A DNA stretch of 22,078 nucleotides from a virus. Under the pieces are notes generated by a model that had not been told where the DNA came from, did not search any database, and was given only the letters and a program-made list of their open reading frames with translations. Every line of letters starts with the position of its first letter. The stretch's first letter is position 1. The DNA lies in the IMG/VR virus record IMGVR_UViG_3300028418_000031, positions 1 through 22,078 of that record. The stretch is one strand, 5' to 3'. Position numbers and translations under genes: made by a program. Positions 5,413 to 12,300 of this stretch are shown one piece after another.

Positions 5413-5817
5413 ATGAGTAAAGTAAATAGTAATATCGAGTGGACAGACGAGGCAATGATGGCCTTCTGTCAAGTGTACGCAGGCAACACCAACTCATCGA
5501 GAGTGCCAATGCAAGTCAGCTACAAGAAGTATCACAAGCTGAAGATTAATGAGAAGCTGGAGGCATTCAAGCAAGACTGGTCAGAGTACCAGCGTAGGCT
5601 CAAGTTTCCCTTCAGCGAGGGAGATGAGTACTGGGTTTATGGTGATGATGGAGTTCTGCGCTACAGCGTATGGGACGATGTGTCCGAGGAAGACCACATG
5701 GAAGAACCCGACCGCAAGTACTTCACCTACGAGCAAGGCATGGATATGGCTCGTCGCAACGGAATCCTGAGCGACTATCACCGGTTGACTGGTATTCTTA
5801 AAGCACCAACACCATGA
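5413..5817 (+). CDS. Hypothetical phage protein
   Basis: 134 residues, starting MSKVNSNIEWTDEAMMAFC. The N-terminal third is helical and mixed in charge, and KINEKLEAFKQDW is a clear amphipathic helix. The middle (EGDEYWVYGDDGVLRYSVWDD) is aromatic and acidic and probably beta-rich. The C-terminal part (YFTYEQGMDMARRNG) is helical. No known motif is present. It is driven by P7 with a conserved leader, and its stop overlaps the next start by four bases (ATGA at 5814-5817), so the two are translationally coupled. Confidence 0.75.
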   Translation: MSKVNSNIEWTDEAMMAFCQVYAGNTNSSRVPMQVSYKKYHKLKINEKLEAFKQDWSEYQRRLKFPFSEGDEYWVYGDDGVLRYSVWDDVSEEDHMEEPDRKYFTYEQGMDMARRNGILSDYHRLTGILKAPTP

Positions 5818-6101
5818 GTTACGAATCATTCCGCAACAGAGAGACGTGGTTGGTCAACGTCTGGGGTTTTGTTGATGGTCTAGCAGAGACCTACATCGAC
5901 ACCGAGAATCCGAAAGACCTAACGGGAGCAAGTCCCCAGTGGTGTAGAGATTGCTTCGATATGATGGTCGAGGATACCTACAGCAAACTACCTAACGGAA
6001 TCCTCAAGGACTTCGTTGATGGATGCCTTCAGACAATAGATTGGCACGAGCTGTCAATTACGGTGAAGGACACAATAAAAGAGCAACGCGAAACGTTGTA
6101 G
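5814..6101 (+). CDS. NRETWLV-type conserved phage protein of unknown function
   Basis: 95 residues. The opening YESFRNRETWLVNVWGFVDG matches a family of small phage proteins sharing an N(R/Y)ETWLV motif near the N-terminus (DUF7249-like, from memory). The rest is acidic and helical, with a conserved-looking DWHEL stretch near residue 77. Its function is unknown. It starts inside the stop of the upstream gene (ATGA), so coupled translation is expected. The following 26-base gap holds no promoter copy. Confidence 0.75.
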   Translation: MSYESFRNRETWLVNVWGFVDGLAETYIDTENPKDLTGASPQWCRDCFDMMVEDTYSKLPNGILKDFVDGCLQTIDWHELSITVKDTIKEQRETL

Positions 6102-6127
6102 ATGTATAAACCATAACCCCTTTTACA

Positions 6128-6346
6128 ATGAGTAAGACAACAGAAGATATGAGCCGTGTGGAGATGTTGACAATGCACTTCGACCTTCACGATAGTAAGA
6201 CAGTGTGCCGGATGTTCCTTGATGCTTGCCGCAGGTACGACCAAGGCAGGATAGACCAGAGTCAGATGGTGCAGGCATGCATGCTGGCCGCAGACGAAGC
6301 AGAAAACCTTGGGTTGCGAGACCCTTTAAAAGAATGGGACTCATGA
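6128..6346 (+). CDS. Small hypothetical protein
   Basis: 72 residues, starting MSKTTEDMSRVEMLTMHFDLHD. It is helical, with two Cys in the first half and a third near residue 51. No family is recognised. Its first codons repeat a 15-base stretch of the gene at 4097 (TAAGACAACAGAAGA at 6133-6147, same frame), although the rest of the two proteins is unrelated. The ATG follows CCCCTTTTACA. The stop overlaps the next gene's start (ATGA at 6343-6346). Confidence 0.7.
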   Translation: MSKTTEDMSRVEMLTMHFDLHDSKTVCRMFLDACRRYDQGRIDQSQMVQACMLAADEAENLGLRDPLKEWDS

Positions 6347-6615
6347 ATGAAGCAATCAACATGTGGAAAAAAATGTGCGGTAATCTGTTGAAAATGTCAC
6401 GGAAAACATCGAACTTTGCAAAAGCGGTTCACGTCGAGAGGGAAGCTTACAACAACTTGATACGACAACAGAGTGTACTACTTGATGAATACGAAGATTT
6501 AGTTAAAGCCTATGATGAGAGCAATCAAGATGCTAATAGCATCACCCCTACTCCTCCTGTCAATCCTACTACACCCAGTAGTGATACTACAAGGATGGAT
6601 AATGAAAGAAGTTGA
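6343..6615 (+). CDS. Hypothetical coiled-coil protein with Pro/Thr-rich tail
   Basis: 90 residues from the ATG at 6343, chosen because it overlaps the upstream TGA. Upstream in-frame Met codons (6226, 6334) would lie inside the previous gene. Residues 1-60 form a basic then acidic helix with coiled-coil character (KAVHVEREAYNNLIRQQ, VLLDEYEDLVKAYDE). From about 68 the chain becomes a disordered Pro/Thr/Ser tail (TPTPPVNPTTPSSDTT). No family is recognised. It sits directly before the recombination genes. Confidence 0.6.
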   Translation: MNEAINMWKKMCGNLLKMSRKTSNFAKAVHVEREAYNNLIRQQSVLLDEYEDLVKAYDESNQDANSITPTPPVNPTTPSSDTTRMDNERS

Positions 6616-6634
6616 ATCCTTTATTAAATAGAAT

Positions 6635-7153
6635 ATGTCACAACACAAATTCAAGACCACGAACATCCGTGGCAAACAATACGTCGAAGTAAACGAGCGT
6701 ATCAAATTCTTCCGACAGGAAGACCAGTACAAGAACTGGACAATCTCAACCGACTGCTCCTTGTCTGATGATGGGACGGAGGTTTTATGTAAGACCATCG
6801 TAGCAGACACTGAACAACGTGTCATTGCCACAGGAACTGCTCACGAAGAGAAATCCTCAAGCAACATCAACAAGACATCCTTTGTTGAGAACTGTGAGAC
6901 CTCAGCCATTGGTCGTGCACTTGCGGTGATGGGCATTGGAATAGATGCCAGCATTGCCTCGGCTAATGAGGTCAAAGAGGCTATCGCAAAACAGGACAAG
7001 CCGGAAGATGTTGAGCAGGACTACCAAAAGGCGGTGACCTACCTCAAGAACGCTAAAGACCGGAAGGACGCTTGGGGTAAGATTGAAAAGCAATCCAAGA
7101 CCAAGTTCAGTAAGGCTCAGTACAGCAAACTAGTGGAATACTCCGAAGCCTAA
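6635..7153 (+). CDS. Sak3-like single-strand annealing protein (Rad52 superfamily)
   Basis: 172 residues. RGKQYVEVNERIKFFRQ at 12-28 and the block ATGTAHEEKSSSNINKTSF (65-83) followed by VENCETSAIGRALAVMGIG (84-102) are the signature of the phage Sak3/ERF-type annealing proteins, grouped with Rad52. Such proteins coat and anneal complementary ssDNA during phage recombination. The C-terminal part (125-172) is Lys-rich and helical. The neighbour at 7153 is a PD-(D/E)XK exonuclease, the usual partner that produces the 3' strand for annealing, and its ATG overlaps this stop by one base. Assignment to Sak3 rather than another Rad52-like branch is from motif memory. Confidence 0.75.
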   Translation: MSQHKFKTTNIRGKQYVEVNERIKFFRQEDQYKNWTISTDCSLSDDGTEVLCKTIVADTEQRVIATGTAHEEKSSSNINKTSFVENCETSAIGRALAVMGIGIDASIASANEVKEAIAKQDKPEDVEQDYQKAVTYLKNAKDRKDAWGKIEKQSKTKFSKAQYSKLVEYSEA

Positions 7154-7917
7154 TGCTGTCAGTTCAATTAGCAGAAGCCGTAGGTAAGGGTCACTTATCA
7201 TACAGCTCAGTGAAGTACGCACTGCAAGACATGCGCTTGTGGGAGATGTACATGAGGGGACAGCTCTTCAAGGAGAGCGAAGCCCTAACGTTTGGAAGTA
7301 TGTACGACTGCCTTCTGTTTACACCAGAGGATTTCGATAAACAATTCTTAGTGCTTAATGACAGCGCAAAGTGTGAAGAGATTGGTGGTCGTGCACCACG
7401 CATGACTAACAAGTACAAGGCTTGGGTTAAGGACTTCCAAGAGGAGGCCGAAGAGAAGAAAGTCAAGCTGATTGGTCAGGACGATTTCAAGAAGGCTCAA
7501 GAAATGATTGAGAGATTGAAGGTGACTGGTGTCATGGAGGAGTACCTCATCGGTGATTACCAACACGAGTTCAATAAAGAAATCTCAGGCGTTCCTGTAC
7601 GTGGATTCTTGGACTGCTTGAACAAGGACTACATCAGCGACCACAAGACTACTCGTAGCCTATCGGCATTCCGTTACGCAGTACGGGACTACGGGTACGA
7701 CATCCAAGCCTACATCTACTGTAGTGTGCTTGGTCTGGATAAGTTCTACTGGGTGGCGCAAGAGAAGGCGTATCCCTACGTCATCGGTGTGTACCAAGCC
7801 AGTGACGAAACCATTGAGAATGGCAAGGTGAAGTTTGACAAAGCAGTAGAAAGAATTACTCGATACTTGGACAACAACCTTGAGACAGAGACGTTCTACA
7901 TCAAAGGATTAATCTAA
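7153..7917 (+). CDS. PD-(D/E)XK exonuclease, lambda Exo/RecE-type recombination nuclease
   Basis: 254 residues. LTFGSMYDCLLFTPEDF (45-61) corresponds to the GSxxHxLLxxPxxF block of RecE/Cas4-type nucleases. GFLDCLNKDYISDHKTT (151-167) supplies the core: Asp154, then Asp163-His-Lys165. YDIQAYIYC (182-190) is the Q-x-x-x-Y helix of this superfamily. Such enzymes resect one strand of a duplex end to feed the annealing protein encoded immediately upstream. The start ATG 7153 uses the last base of the upstream stop. The core has Asp rather than the more usual Glu in D-x-K, which is permitted in this fold. DUF3799/YqaJ-type relatives are the closest I can name. Confidence 0.78.
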   Translation: MLSVQLAEAVGKGHLSYSSVKYALQDMRLWEMYMRGQLFKESEALTFGSMYDCLLFTPEDFDKQFLVLNDSAKCEEIGGRAPRMTNKYKAWVKDFQEEAEEKKVKLIGQDDFKKAQEMIERLKVTGVMEEYLIGDYQHEFNKEISGVPVRGFLDCLNKDYISDHKTTRSLSAFRYAVRDYGYDIQAYIYCSVLGLDKFYWVAQEKAYPYVIGVYQASDETIENGKVKFDKAVERITRYLDNNLETETFYIKGLI

Positions 7918-8186
7918 TGAAGGCACAAGAGTTAATCAACCGAGCAAACCTGCACTTTGGTATCGACGTTACCAAGTGTAAGGACTTTGGCAAGGACGGT
8001 TTCACCGACCGATGCTTTACAGCATACTATGCCATCACTGAATTGAAGATGCCCTACAAGGAACTGGCTGATGCCATGGACGAGCAGGACAGAACTAAGC
8101 TACGCCTAATGTGGCTGTACGCTGAAGGACTTATGGGAGTTGTACAATCCCGCAACCGGTACAAGCAGTTTACATTAACCTTTTAA
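7917..8186 (+). CDS. Small protein, possible DnaA-domain-IV-like helix-turn-helix
   Basis: 89 residues. After an N-terminal MKAQELINRANLHFGIDV, the part DRCFTAYYAITELKMPYKELADAM followed by DEQDRTKLRLM resembles in layout the DnaA C-terminal DNA-binding domain: an Arg-led helix, then a helix-turn-helix, then a D-x-T recognition segment. The resemblance is weaker than in the products at 8618 and 12297. A role in DNA binding near replication is inference. The start overlaps the exonuclease stop by one base. Confidence 0.6.
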   Translation: MKAQELINRANLHFGIDVTKCKDFGKDGFTDRCFTAYYAITELKMPYKELADAMDEQDRTKLRLMWLYAEGLMGVVQSRNRYKQFTLTF

Positions 8187-8196
8187 TTTTTTAGAC

Positions 8197-8457
8197 ATGG
8201 CTGATAACAGCAACGTGTATGTGGGATACACTGAATCCCCACGAGTAAACCAGCGAGTATCATTTACGCTGGAGGAGTTGGACAACTTGAAGCAGTACGC
8301 AACTGCAAAGGGTAGAGTTTACATTGATGTAGTCTCTGTACCAGACCGAGAAGACAATCGAAAGATGAAAGCCTTCTGCTCTGTGTATGACCCTAATAGT
8401 CAAGGTGAACAGCAACGCAAGGTAGATAAGCAAAGCACTTCTGAAGTGCCATTCTAA
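8197..8457 (+). CDS. Small protein with SSB-like C-terminal tip
   Basis: 86 residues. The centre has a strand-rich pattern (RVSFTLEELDNLKQYATAKG, then VYIDVVSVPDREDNRKMK). The last 20 residues are hydrophilic and end in STSEVPF, recalling the acidic-hydrophobic tip (DDIPF type) by which single-stranded DNA-binding proteins dock partners. It is too short for a typical OB-fold SSB, so it could be a reduced SSB, a partner that mimics the tip, or unrelated. The context, between an exonuclease operon and the primase, fits an ssDNA-related role. The ATG follows TTTTTTAGAC. Confidence 0.6.
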   Translation: MADNSNVYVGYTESPRVNQRVSFTLEELDNLKQYATAKGRVYIDVVSVPDREDNRKMKAFCSVYDPNSQGEQQRKVDKQSTSEVPF

Positions 8458-8487
8458 TTAGTGGTCAAGACCATCGTGACCGCAAGG

Positions 8488-8521
8488 GGGGAGTCAGTTT
8501 CGTGAATTGTTCTGGCTCCCC
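8488..8521 (+). other. Stable hairpin just upstream of the tRNA
   Basis: GGGGAGTCAG (8488-8497) pairs with CTGGCTCCCC (8512-8521), 10 bp with one G-U, around a 14-base loop. No T tract follows, so termination is unlikely. It lies seven bases before the tRNA 5' end and may assist folding or nuclease processing of the tRNA precursor. Confidence 0.45.
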
Positions 8522-8528
8522 TCGCTAT

Positions 8529-8602
8529 GCTCTCGTAGCTCAACTGGATAGAGCATCACCCTTCTAAGGTGAATGTTGCAGGTTCGAGTCCTGCCGGGAG
8601 TA
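8529..8602 (+). tRNA. tRNA-Arg (anticodon UCU)
   Basis: 74 bases with a complete cloverleaf. The acceptor stem is GCTCTCG/CGGGAGT with G-U pairs at the outer end and within. The D arm is GCTC...GAGC. The anticodon stem is TCACC/GGTGA around loop CTTCTAA (anticodon TCT). The variable loop is ATGTT, and the T arm is GCAGG-TTCGAGT-CCTGC. The discriminator base is A, and CCA is not encoded. It reads AGA (and possibly AGG) arginine codons, which are used often in these genes. It lies in the replication operon between two protein genes and must be cut out of a longer transcript or have its own promoter. Confidence 0.93.
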
Positions 8603-8617
8603 CAAAATTTTATTTCA

Positions 8618-9229
8618 ATGGACATCTTCAGACAAACATACCAAGCCTACATCGAGGCTATCGGTGCAGAACCAAACAACTCAAGAACACGACAGCAGGT
8701 AGAGATAAGGGCAGCTTTTGCCAATGCTACATCAGCCTTCTTTCACCACAGCGTGTGTTCAAACCTGTTCAATAAAGACAGGACAACTATCTATCATTAC
8801 AAGCAGAGTCATGAGATGTATTTTGTCTCAAGCCCTGAATACAGAACGTACTTCGAAACAGCCTCTCGAATCGTGCTGGAAAAGCTAGACTCCTTTAAGA
8901 AGGAGGACTTAAATTTAGAGGCTCAAAACTTTCTTTCTCCTCATGAGCAAATTGATACAATCAAAGGCATCATCGAAACTCTCGAAGCCTTCAAAGACCG
9001 AATCCAAATCAGACTTAGACGCTATAAACCCAGAACACTACAAGAAGGGGGGCAAGCAAGTGTGGCAGATGATGATAGATATCTGGGGCAAAGACTCATA
9101 CATCGCGTTCTGCGAGATGAACGCCTTCAAGTACCGCATGCGGGCAGGGAACAAGCCGGGGAACAGCACGGAACAGGACATGGAGAAAGCGAAGTGGTAC
9201 GAGAACCAGATACAACAGCTGCGCGATGA
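8618..9229 (+). CDS. DnaA-domain-IV-like DNA-binding protein, C-terminus uncertain
   Basis: 203 residues from ATG 8618, 15 bases after the tRNA (an in-frame ATG at 8573 lies inside the tRNA). Residues 24-66 (RTRQQVEIRAAFANATSAFF, LFNKDRTTIYHYKQSHE) match the shape of the DnaA C-terminal domain, where a (K/R)DH(S/T)T(V/I)-x-H signature reads the DnaA box. Here it is KDRTTIYHY. Residues 85-135 are helical. After about residue 140 the chain (QEGGQASVADDDRYLG and on) is almost free of Lys and looks unlike a phage protein, because the real coding frame there is DUF3310 (8943-9317). A frameshift near 9020-9030 or chance read-through to the TGA at 9227-9229 are both possible. That TGA overlaps the primase ATG. 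Confidence 0.65.
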   Translation: MDIFRQTYQAYIEAIGAEPNNSRTRQQVEIRAAFANATSAFFHHSVCSNLFNKDRTTIYHYKQSHEMYFVSSPEYRTYFETASRIVLEKLDSFKKEDLNLEAQNFLSPHEQIDTIKGIIETLEAFKDRIQIRLRRYKPRTLQEGGQASVADDDRYLGQRLIHRVLRDERLQVPHAGREQAGEQHGTGHGESEVVREPDTTAAR

Positions 9230-9317
9230 ACAATCAAAAGGTAACCATCTATCCGACAATCTATCGCACACAGGAGGCAGTAATAACATCGTTAGATACA
9301 GTTCTAACGAGGATTAA
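8943..9317 (+). CDS. DUF3310 protein, overlapping both neighbours
   Basis: 124 residues from ATG 8943. Residues 29-95 (INPEHYKKGGKQVWQMMIDIWG, AFCEMNAFKYRMRAGNK, DMEKAKWYENQIQQL) match DUF3310, a small phage domain linked to nucleotide kinase or DNA-metabolism genes, function unproven. Residues 1-28 are a Ser/Lys-rich low-complexity lead that overlaps the coherent helical frame of the 8618 gene. Residues after about 98 overlap the start of the primase and look like shadow sequence. The domain section (9030-9230) is clearly richer in G and C than its surroundings, suggesting separate origin. The true ends of this gene, or a frameshift fusion with the upstream gene, are unresolved. Confidence 0.6.
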   Translation: MSKLIQSKASSKLSKPSKTESKSDLDAINPEHYKKGGKQVWQMMIDIWGKDSYIAFCEMNAFKYRMRAGNKPGNSTEQDMEKAKWYENQIQQLRDEQSKGNHLSDNLSHTGGSNNIVRYSSNED

Positions 9318-11022
9318 GGAAGGCAAGAGCCAACCAAAGGTTGAGCTAATAAGGGAAGGTGATAAGTCTATTAAGCAAGAACTACCTGCGGTATGTTTTA
9401 GCGGAGTCTTTGAGAAGAACAAGCGAAGCGATGACAGCTTAAAGTTTCACAGTGGCTTGGTAGTCCTAGACTTTGACCATGTTGACGTAACAAGAACTAA
9501 GTCTGCCTTAGCTGGAGACAAGTACATCATGTCGTGCTGGGCATCACCCAGTGGTGAGGGAGTTAAGGGTCTAGTAGAGATAACAAACACGGAGAGACAT
9601 CGTGACCACTACCGCTCACTGATTAAATACTTCGATGAGCAGTACGGCCTTGAGTTAGACAGCACCGGAGAGAATGAAAGCCGAGCGTGCTTTGAGTCAT
9701 ACGACCCAGACATCGTTGTCAAGGCTGAGTACGAGAGGTATGGTGGCATGATGTCGGAGCATTCTCAGAATCAGGTTGTTAAAGACTTGTCTGGGAGGAC
9801 TGACTTCAATAAGATAAACATAGCAGCAGCTATGATACGCAAGGCGGAGGAAGGAGAGAAGCACAACGTTCTTGTCAAAGCCTCTAGTTTGATGGGTGGG
9901 TACATTGCCAGTGGTATTGTTGAAGAAGATGTTGCTCGTTGGATACTCGAAAGAGAGATTCAGAAGCGGGACATTGACAATTTGGAAGGGGCTTTGTTAA
10001 CCATCAGCGACGGTATAGCGAACGGAAAGAAGCTACCGATTAGCGAGGTCATTAACAGCGAGGAGAAGATTAAGAGGGACATGAAGCTGAACGATGGGGA
10101 CATGTCCTTTATCAGCAGTGACGACATCGACTACGATTGGATTGAGCAGTATGTGGACGGTAAGATACCCTTGGGTCTTAGCACAGGCAATCAGTTCATG
10201 GATGAGAGCTTCGTATTCAAGAAGGAGTTTGTCATGATTAATGGACACAGCAACATAGGAAAGACAACCTTTGCTTTGTGGATGATGGTGGCAAGTTCAA
10301 TGCATCACAACTGGAGGTGGGTAATCTACAGCTCAGAGAATCGTTCTGCTGCTGTGAAGATGAAGCTGGTTCAGTTTGCGCTCAATAAGAAAATTGGTAG
10401 CACCACACACATCGAACGTAAGAAGGCTAGGGACTGGGTTGAGAAGCACTTCGTTGTTATTGACAACAGCAAGACCTACAGTTACATGGACATCATCTTG
10501 TTTTGTGAAAAGGTGCACAGACAGAATCCGATTGACGGGTTGTTTGTTGACCCATACAACAGCCTTAAGATTGAGATGAGTGCTAACCGTGGGGTCGGCC
10601 CTCACGAGTATCACTATGAGGCAGCGTCAGAGTTTCTGACATTCAGCAACAACATGGATGTAGCTGTATGGGTAAACGCTCACAGCATTACTGAGAGCCA
10701 GCGCAGGAAAGGCGATGACGGTTTGCAAGTCGCTCCTTACGCAGAGGATACTGAGCATGGCGGAAAGTGGGTGAATCGTAGTGACTGCTTCATCACGTTA
10801 CACAGAAAGATTCAGCACCCCGATGTTCTCCAGCGCAGGTGTATTGAGATGCACGTTCGAAAGGTTCGAGAGGTGGACACTGGTGGCAAGCCTACTCCCT
10901 ACGCGCAGCCAATGATTTTTGAATTGAACTCAACACAGAGCGGATTCTCCATGCACGCACCTAACCAAAAGCTATTCACATCCCTTGGTGAACAACTTGT
11001 TGGCAAACAAGAGCACTTCTGA
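9226..11022 (+). CDS. Replicative primase-helicase (BT4734-like N-terminus, RecA/DnaB-type ATPase)
   Basis: 598 residues. The N-terminal part (about 54-170) has FHSGLVVLDFDHVD (74-87) and CWASPSGEGVKGLVEI (104-119), matching the BT4734-like/VirE N-terminal family, which resembles archaeo-eukaryotic primases. The D-F-D and SPSG-x-GxK elements would be its active site. The C-terminal part (about 300-598) is a RecA/DnaB-like motor: Walker A GHSNIGKTT (340-348), YSSENRS (368-374) after strand 2, Walker B GLFVDPYNS (438-446), then VWVNAHS (481-487) as the sensor strand. It probably primes and unwinds at the phage fork. The ATG overlaps the TGA of the 8618 frame. No zinc finger is visible. Confidence 0.8.
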   Translation: MNNQKVTIYPTIYRTQEAVITSLDTVLTRIKEGKSQPKVELIREGDKSIKQELPAVCFSGVFEKNKRSDDSLKFHSGLVVLDFDHVDVTRTKSALAGDKYIMSCWASPSGEGVKGLVEITNTERHRDHYRSLIKYFDEQYGLELDSTGENESRACFESYDPDIVVKAEYERYGGMMSEHSQNQVVKDLSGRTDFNKINIAAAMIRKAEEGEKHNVLVKASSLMGGYIASGIVEEDVARWILEREIQKRDIDNLEGALLTISDGIANGKKLPISEVINSEEKIKRDMKLNDGDMSFISSDDIDYDWIEQYVDGKIPLGLSTGNQFMDESFVFKKEFVMINGHSNIGKTTFALWMMVASSMHHNWRWVIYSSENRSAAVKMKLVQFALNKKIGSTTHIERKKARDWVEKHFVVIDNSKTYSYMDIILFCEKVHRQNPIDGLFVDPYNSLKIEMSANRGVGPHEYHYEAASEFLTFSNNMDVAVWVNAHSITESQRRKGDDGLQVAPYAEDTEHGGKWVNRSDCFITLHRKIQHPDVLQRRCIEMHVRKVREVDTGGKPTPYAQPMIFELNSTQSGFSMHAPNQKLFTSLGEQLVGKQEHF

Positions 11023-11038
11023 CCGTACCTTTTAGGGC

Positions 11039-11521
11039 ATGGCTAAACGCCGGAAGAACTTAACAAGACCAACAAAGGGGAGGAAGCGCAAAGACCTCAA
11101 TAGGGGTTCAGTAAAACTGAAGTCAACTCTTGAGACCTATTGTTACGATAGGCTGAAAGAATCAAAGATTGATTTCGGATACGAGAGCGAGACATTTCAG
11201 TTGATGGACTCGTTTAGGTATCCCGGAGTTTATCATAAGTCTACACGGGGTAAGGATGTTATGACTGATGCGACAAACAAGGTGGTGCTTTCGATTAAGT
11301 ACACTCCAGACTTTGTTAGCCATGAGAATCGTTTCATTATTGAGACGAAGGGTTGGGTTCCGTCACAACACACTTTTCCTTTAAGGTGGAAGCTGTTTTT
11401 AAAGTACATGTCAGACAATGACATGGATGACTACATGCTTTTCATCCCTAAAAACAAAAAACAAATAGATGCCGCGATAACAATCATACTAAACCACATC
11501 AATGGAGAAGCAAAAACTTAG
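11039..11521 (+). CDS. PD-(D/E)XK endonuclease, T7 endonuclease I/DUF1064-like
   Basis: 160 residues with a very basic N-terminus (MAKRRKNLTRPTKGRKRKD). LETYCYDRLKE at 31-41 gives the helical Glu32. SIKYTPDFVSHENRFIIETKGW (85-106) contains the core Pro90-Asp91 ... Glu102-Thr-Lys104. RWKLFLKYM follows. This layout is that of phage PD-(D/E)XK endonucleases such as the DUF1064 group and T7 endonuclease I, which cut branched or foreign DNA. In a replication operon, resolution of Holliday junctions or host DNA breakdown are the likely jobs. Which of these applies cannot be decided from sequence. Confidence 0.75.
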   Translation: MAKRRKNLTRPTKGRKRKDLNRGSVKLKSTLETYCYDRLKESKIDFGYESETFQLMDSFRYPGVYHKSTRGKDVMTDATNKVVLSIKYTPDFVSHENRFIIETKGWVPSQHTFPLRWKLFLKYMSDNDMDDYMLFIPKNKKQIDAAITIILNHINGEAKT

Positions 11522-11735
11522 TCAGCTCTACAGCTACTGTACTCAGGAGATACAGAGGTTGACTACGGAGCTGTACGAGCAGCTTCATGATAACAAGGGT
11601 GCACCAACTACGAGTTGGGAACAAACGCTAGACAACGTAAGAAAGTACAAGAAGCTGGTAATCTTGGAACTTGAAGCGATGAAGTCTGCCCTCAAAGAAT
11701 ACATAGAAGAATCAGATGGCGAGCAGCTTTCGTAA
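11502..11735 (+). CDS. Small helical protein
   Basis: 77 residues, starting MEKQKLSQLYSYCTQEIQRL. It is nearly all helix, with two amphipathic stretches (TQEIQRLTTELYEQLHD and KYKKLVILELEAMKSALKEYIE), a likely helical hairpin or coiled coil. No family is recognised. It overlaps the end of the upstream nuclease by 20 bases and the start of the next nuclease by 20 bases, so all three are probably translated together. It may be an accessory subunit to either nuclease, which is inference. Confidence 0.7.
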   Translation: MEKQKLSQLYSYCTQEIQRLTTELYEQLHDNKGAPTTSWEQTLDNVRKYKKLVILELEAMKSALKEYIEESDGEQLS

Positions 11736-12300
11736 AGACCTTGAGTTCGGCAACAGGATAGAGCTTGCTTGGATGAACTTCATGGGGGACAAAACCCTAA
11801 AGACATACGAGCAGTCAAAGGGCAAGGAGCCCGGCTGGGATATCGTTGAGTTAAACGATAAGGTTTACTTCGAGGTCAAGTGGGATACCAAATCTTCGGC
11901 AGCTTGGTCTTCATACGGAACCCGTAGAGACCCCACTGGCAACTTGTTTATTGAGTATGTAAACCCAAGTGCGGATAAAGACAGTGGGATTCGAGCGTCG
12001 ATTTCAAAGTTCTGGGTCTATGTGGTTAAGTACGCACCTAATTCTGTAGTTGATGAGAATAGTTTCGGTGACTACAAGGCTCACGCACATCTCTTCAATC
12101 GCGAAGCCCTACTAAGATTCTGTGAATCAAGCAACTTGAATACACGCGACACAAAAAGAGACGTGGGTAAGGGCATGCCGGTAAATGCTCGTGGTTGGAT
12201 TCTCCCTTGGGACATTGTTAATGAATCGAAAAAAGACAGCGGATGGTTGGCTGTTTATGACATCTCTGACTATCTTTCTCTTCCGATTTTAACACAATGA
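11716..12300 (+). CDS. PD-(D/E)XK-type nuclease, Holliday-junction-resolvase or restriction-like
   Basis: 194 residues. FGNRIELAWMNFMG (11-24) supplies a helical Glu16. PGWDIVELNDKVYFEVKWDT (39-58) gives Asp42 ... Glu53-Val-Lys55, the PD-(D/E)XK core. TGNLFIEY (74-81) and the following GI-x-(A/T)S segment with FWVYVVKY (99-106) are further features of this branch as found in phage genes, possibly a substrate-facing part. The substrate is unknown: branch resolution or DNA degradation are options. The last four bases (ATGA) overlap the start of the next gene. Confidence 0.68.
   Translation: MASSFRKDLEFGNRIELAWMNFMGDKTLKTYEQSKGKEPGWDIVELNDKVYFEVKWDTKSSAAWSSYGTRRDPTGNLFIEYVNPSADKDSGIRASISKFWVYVVKYAPNSVVDENSFGDYKAHAHLFNREALLRFCESSNLNTRDTKRDVGKGMPVNARGWILPWDIVNESKKDSGWLAVYDISDYLSLPILTQ

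Noticed and set aside
8488-8521. Calling the hairpin before the tRNA an intrinsic terminator.
   Set aside because: There is no T tract on either strand, and the tRNA and downstream genes must be transcribed through it unless they have another promoter, which is not visible.
8573-8617. Starting the DnaA-IV-like protein at ATG 8573.
   Set aside because: That codon lies inside the tRNA; ATG 8618 follows an A/T-rich leader as in neighbouring genes.
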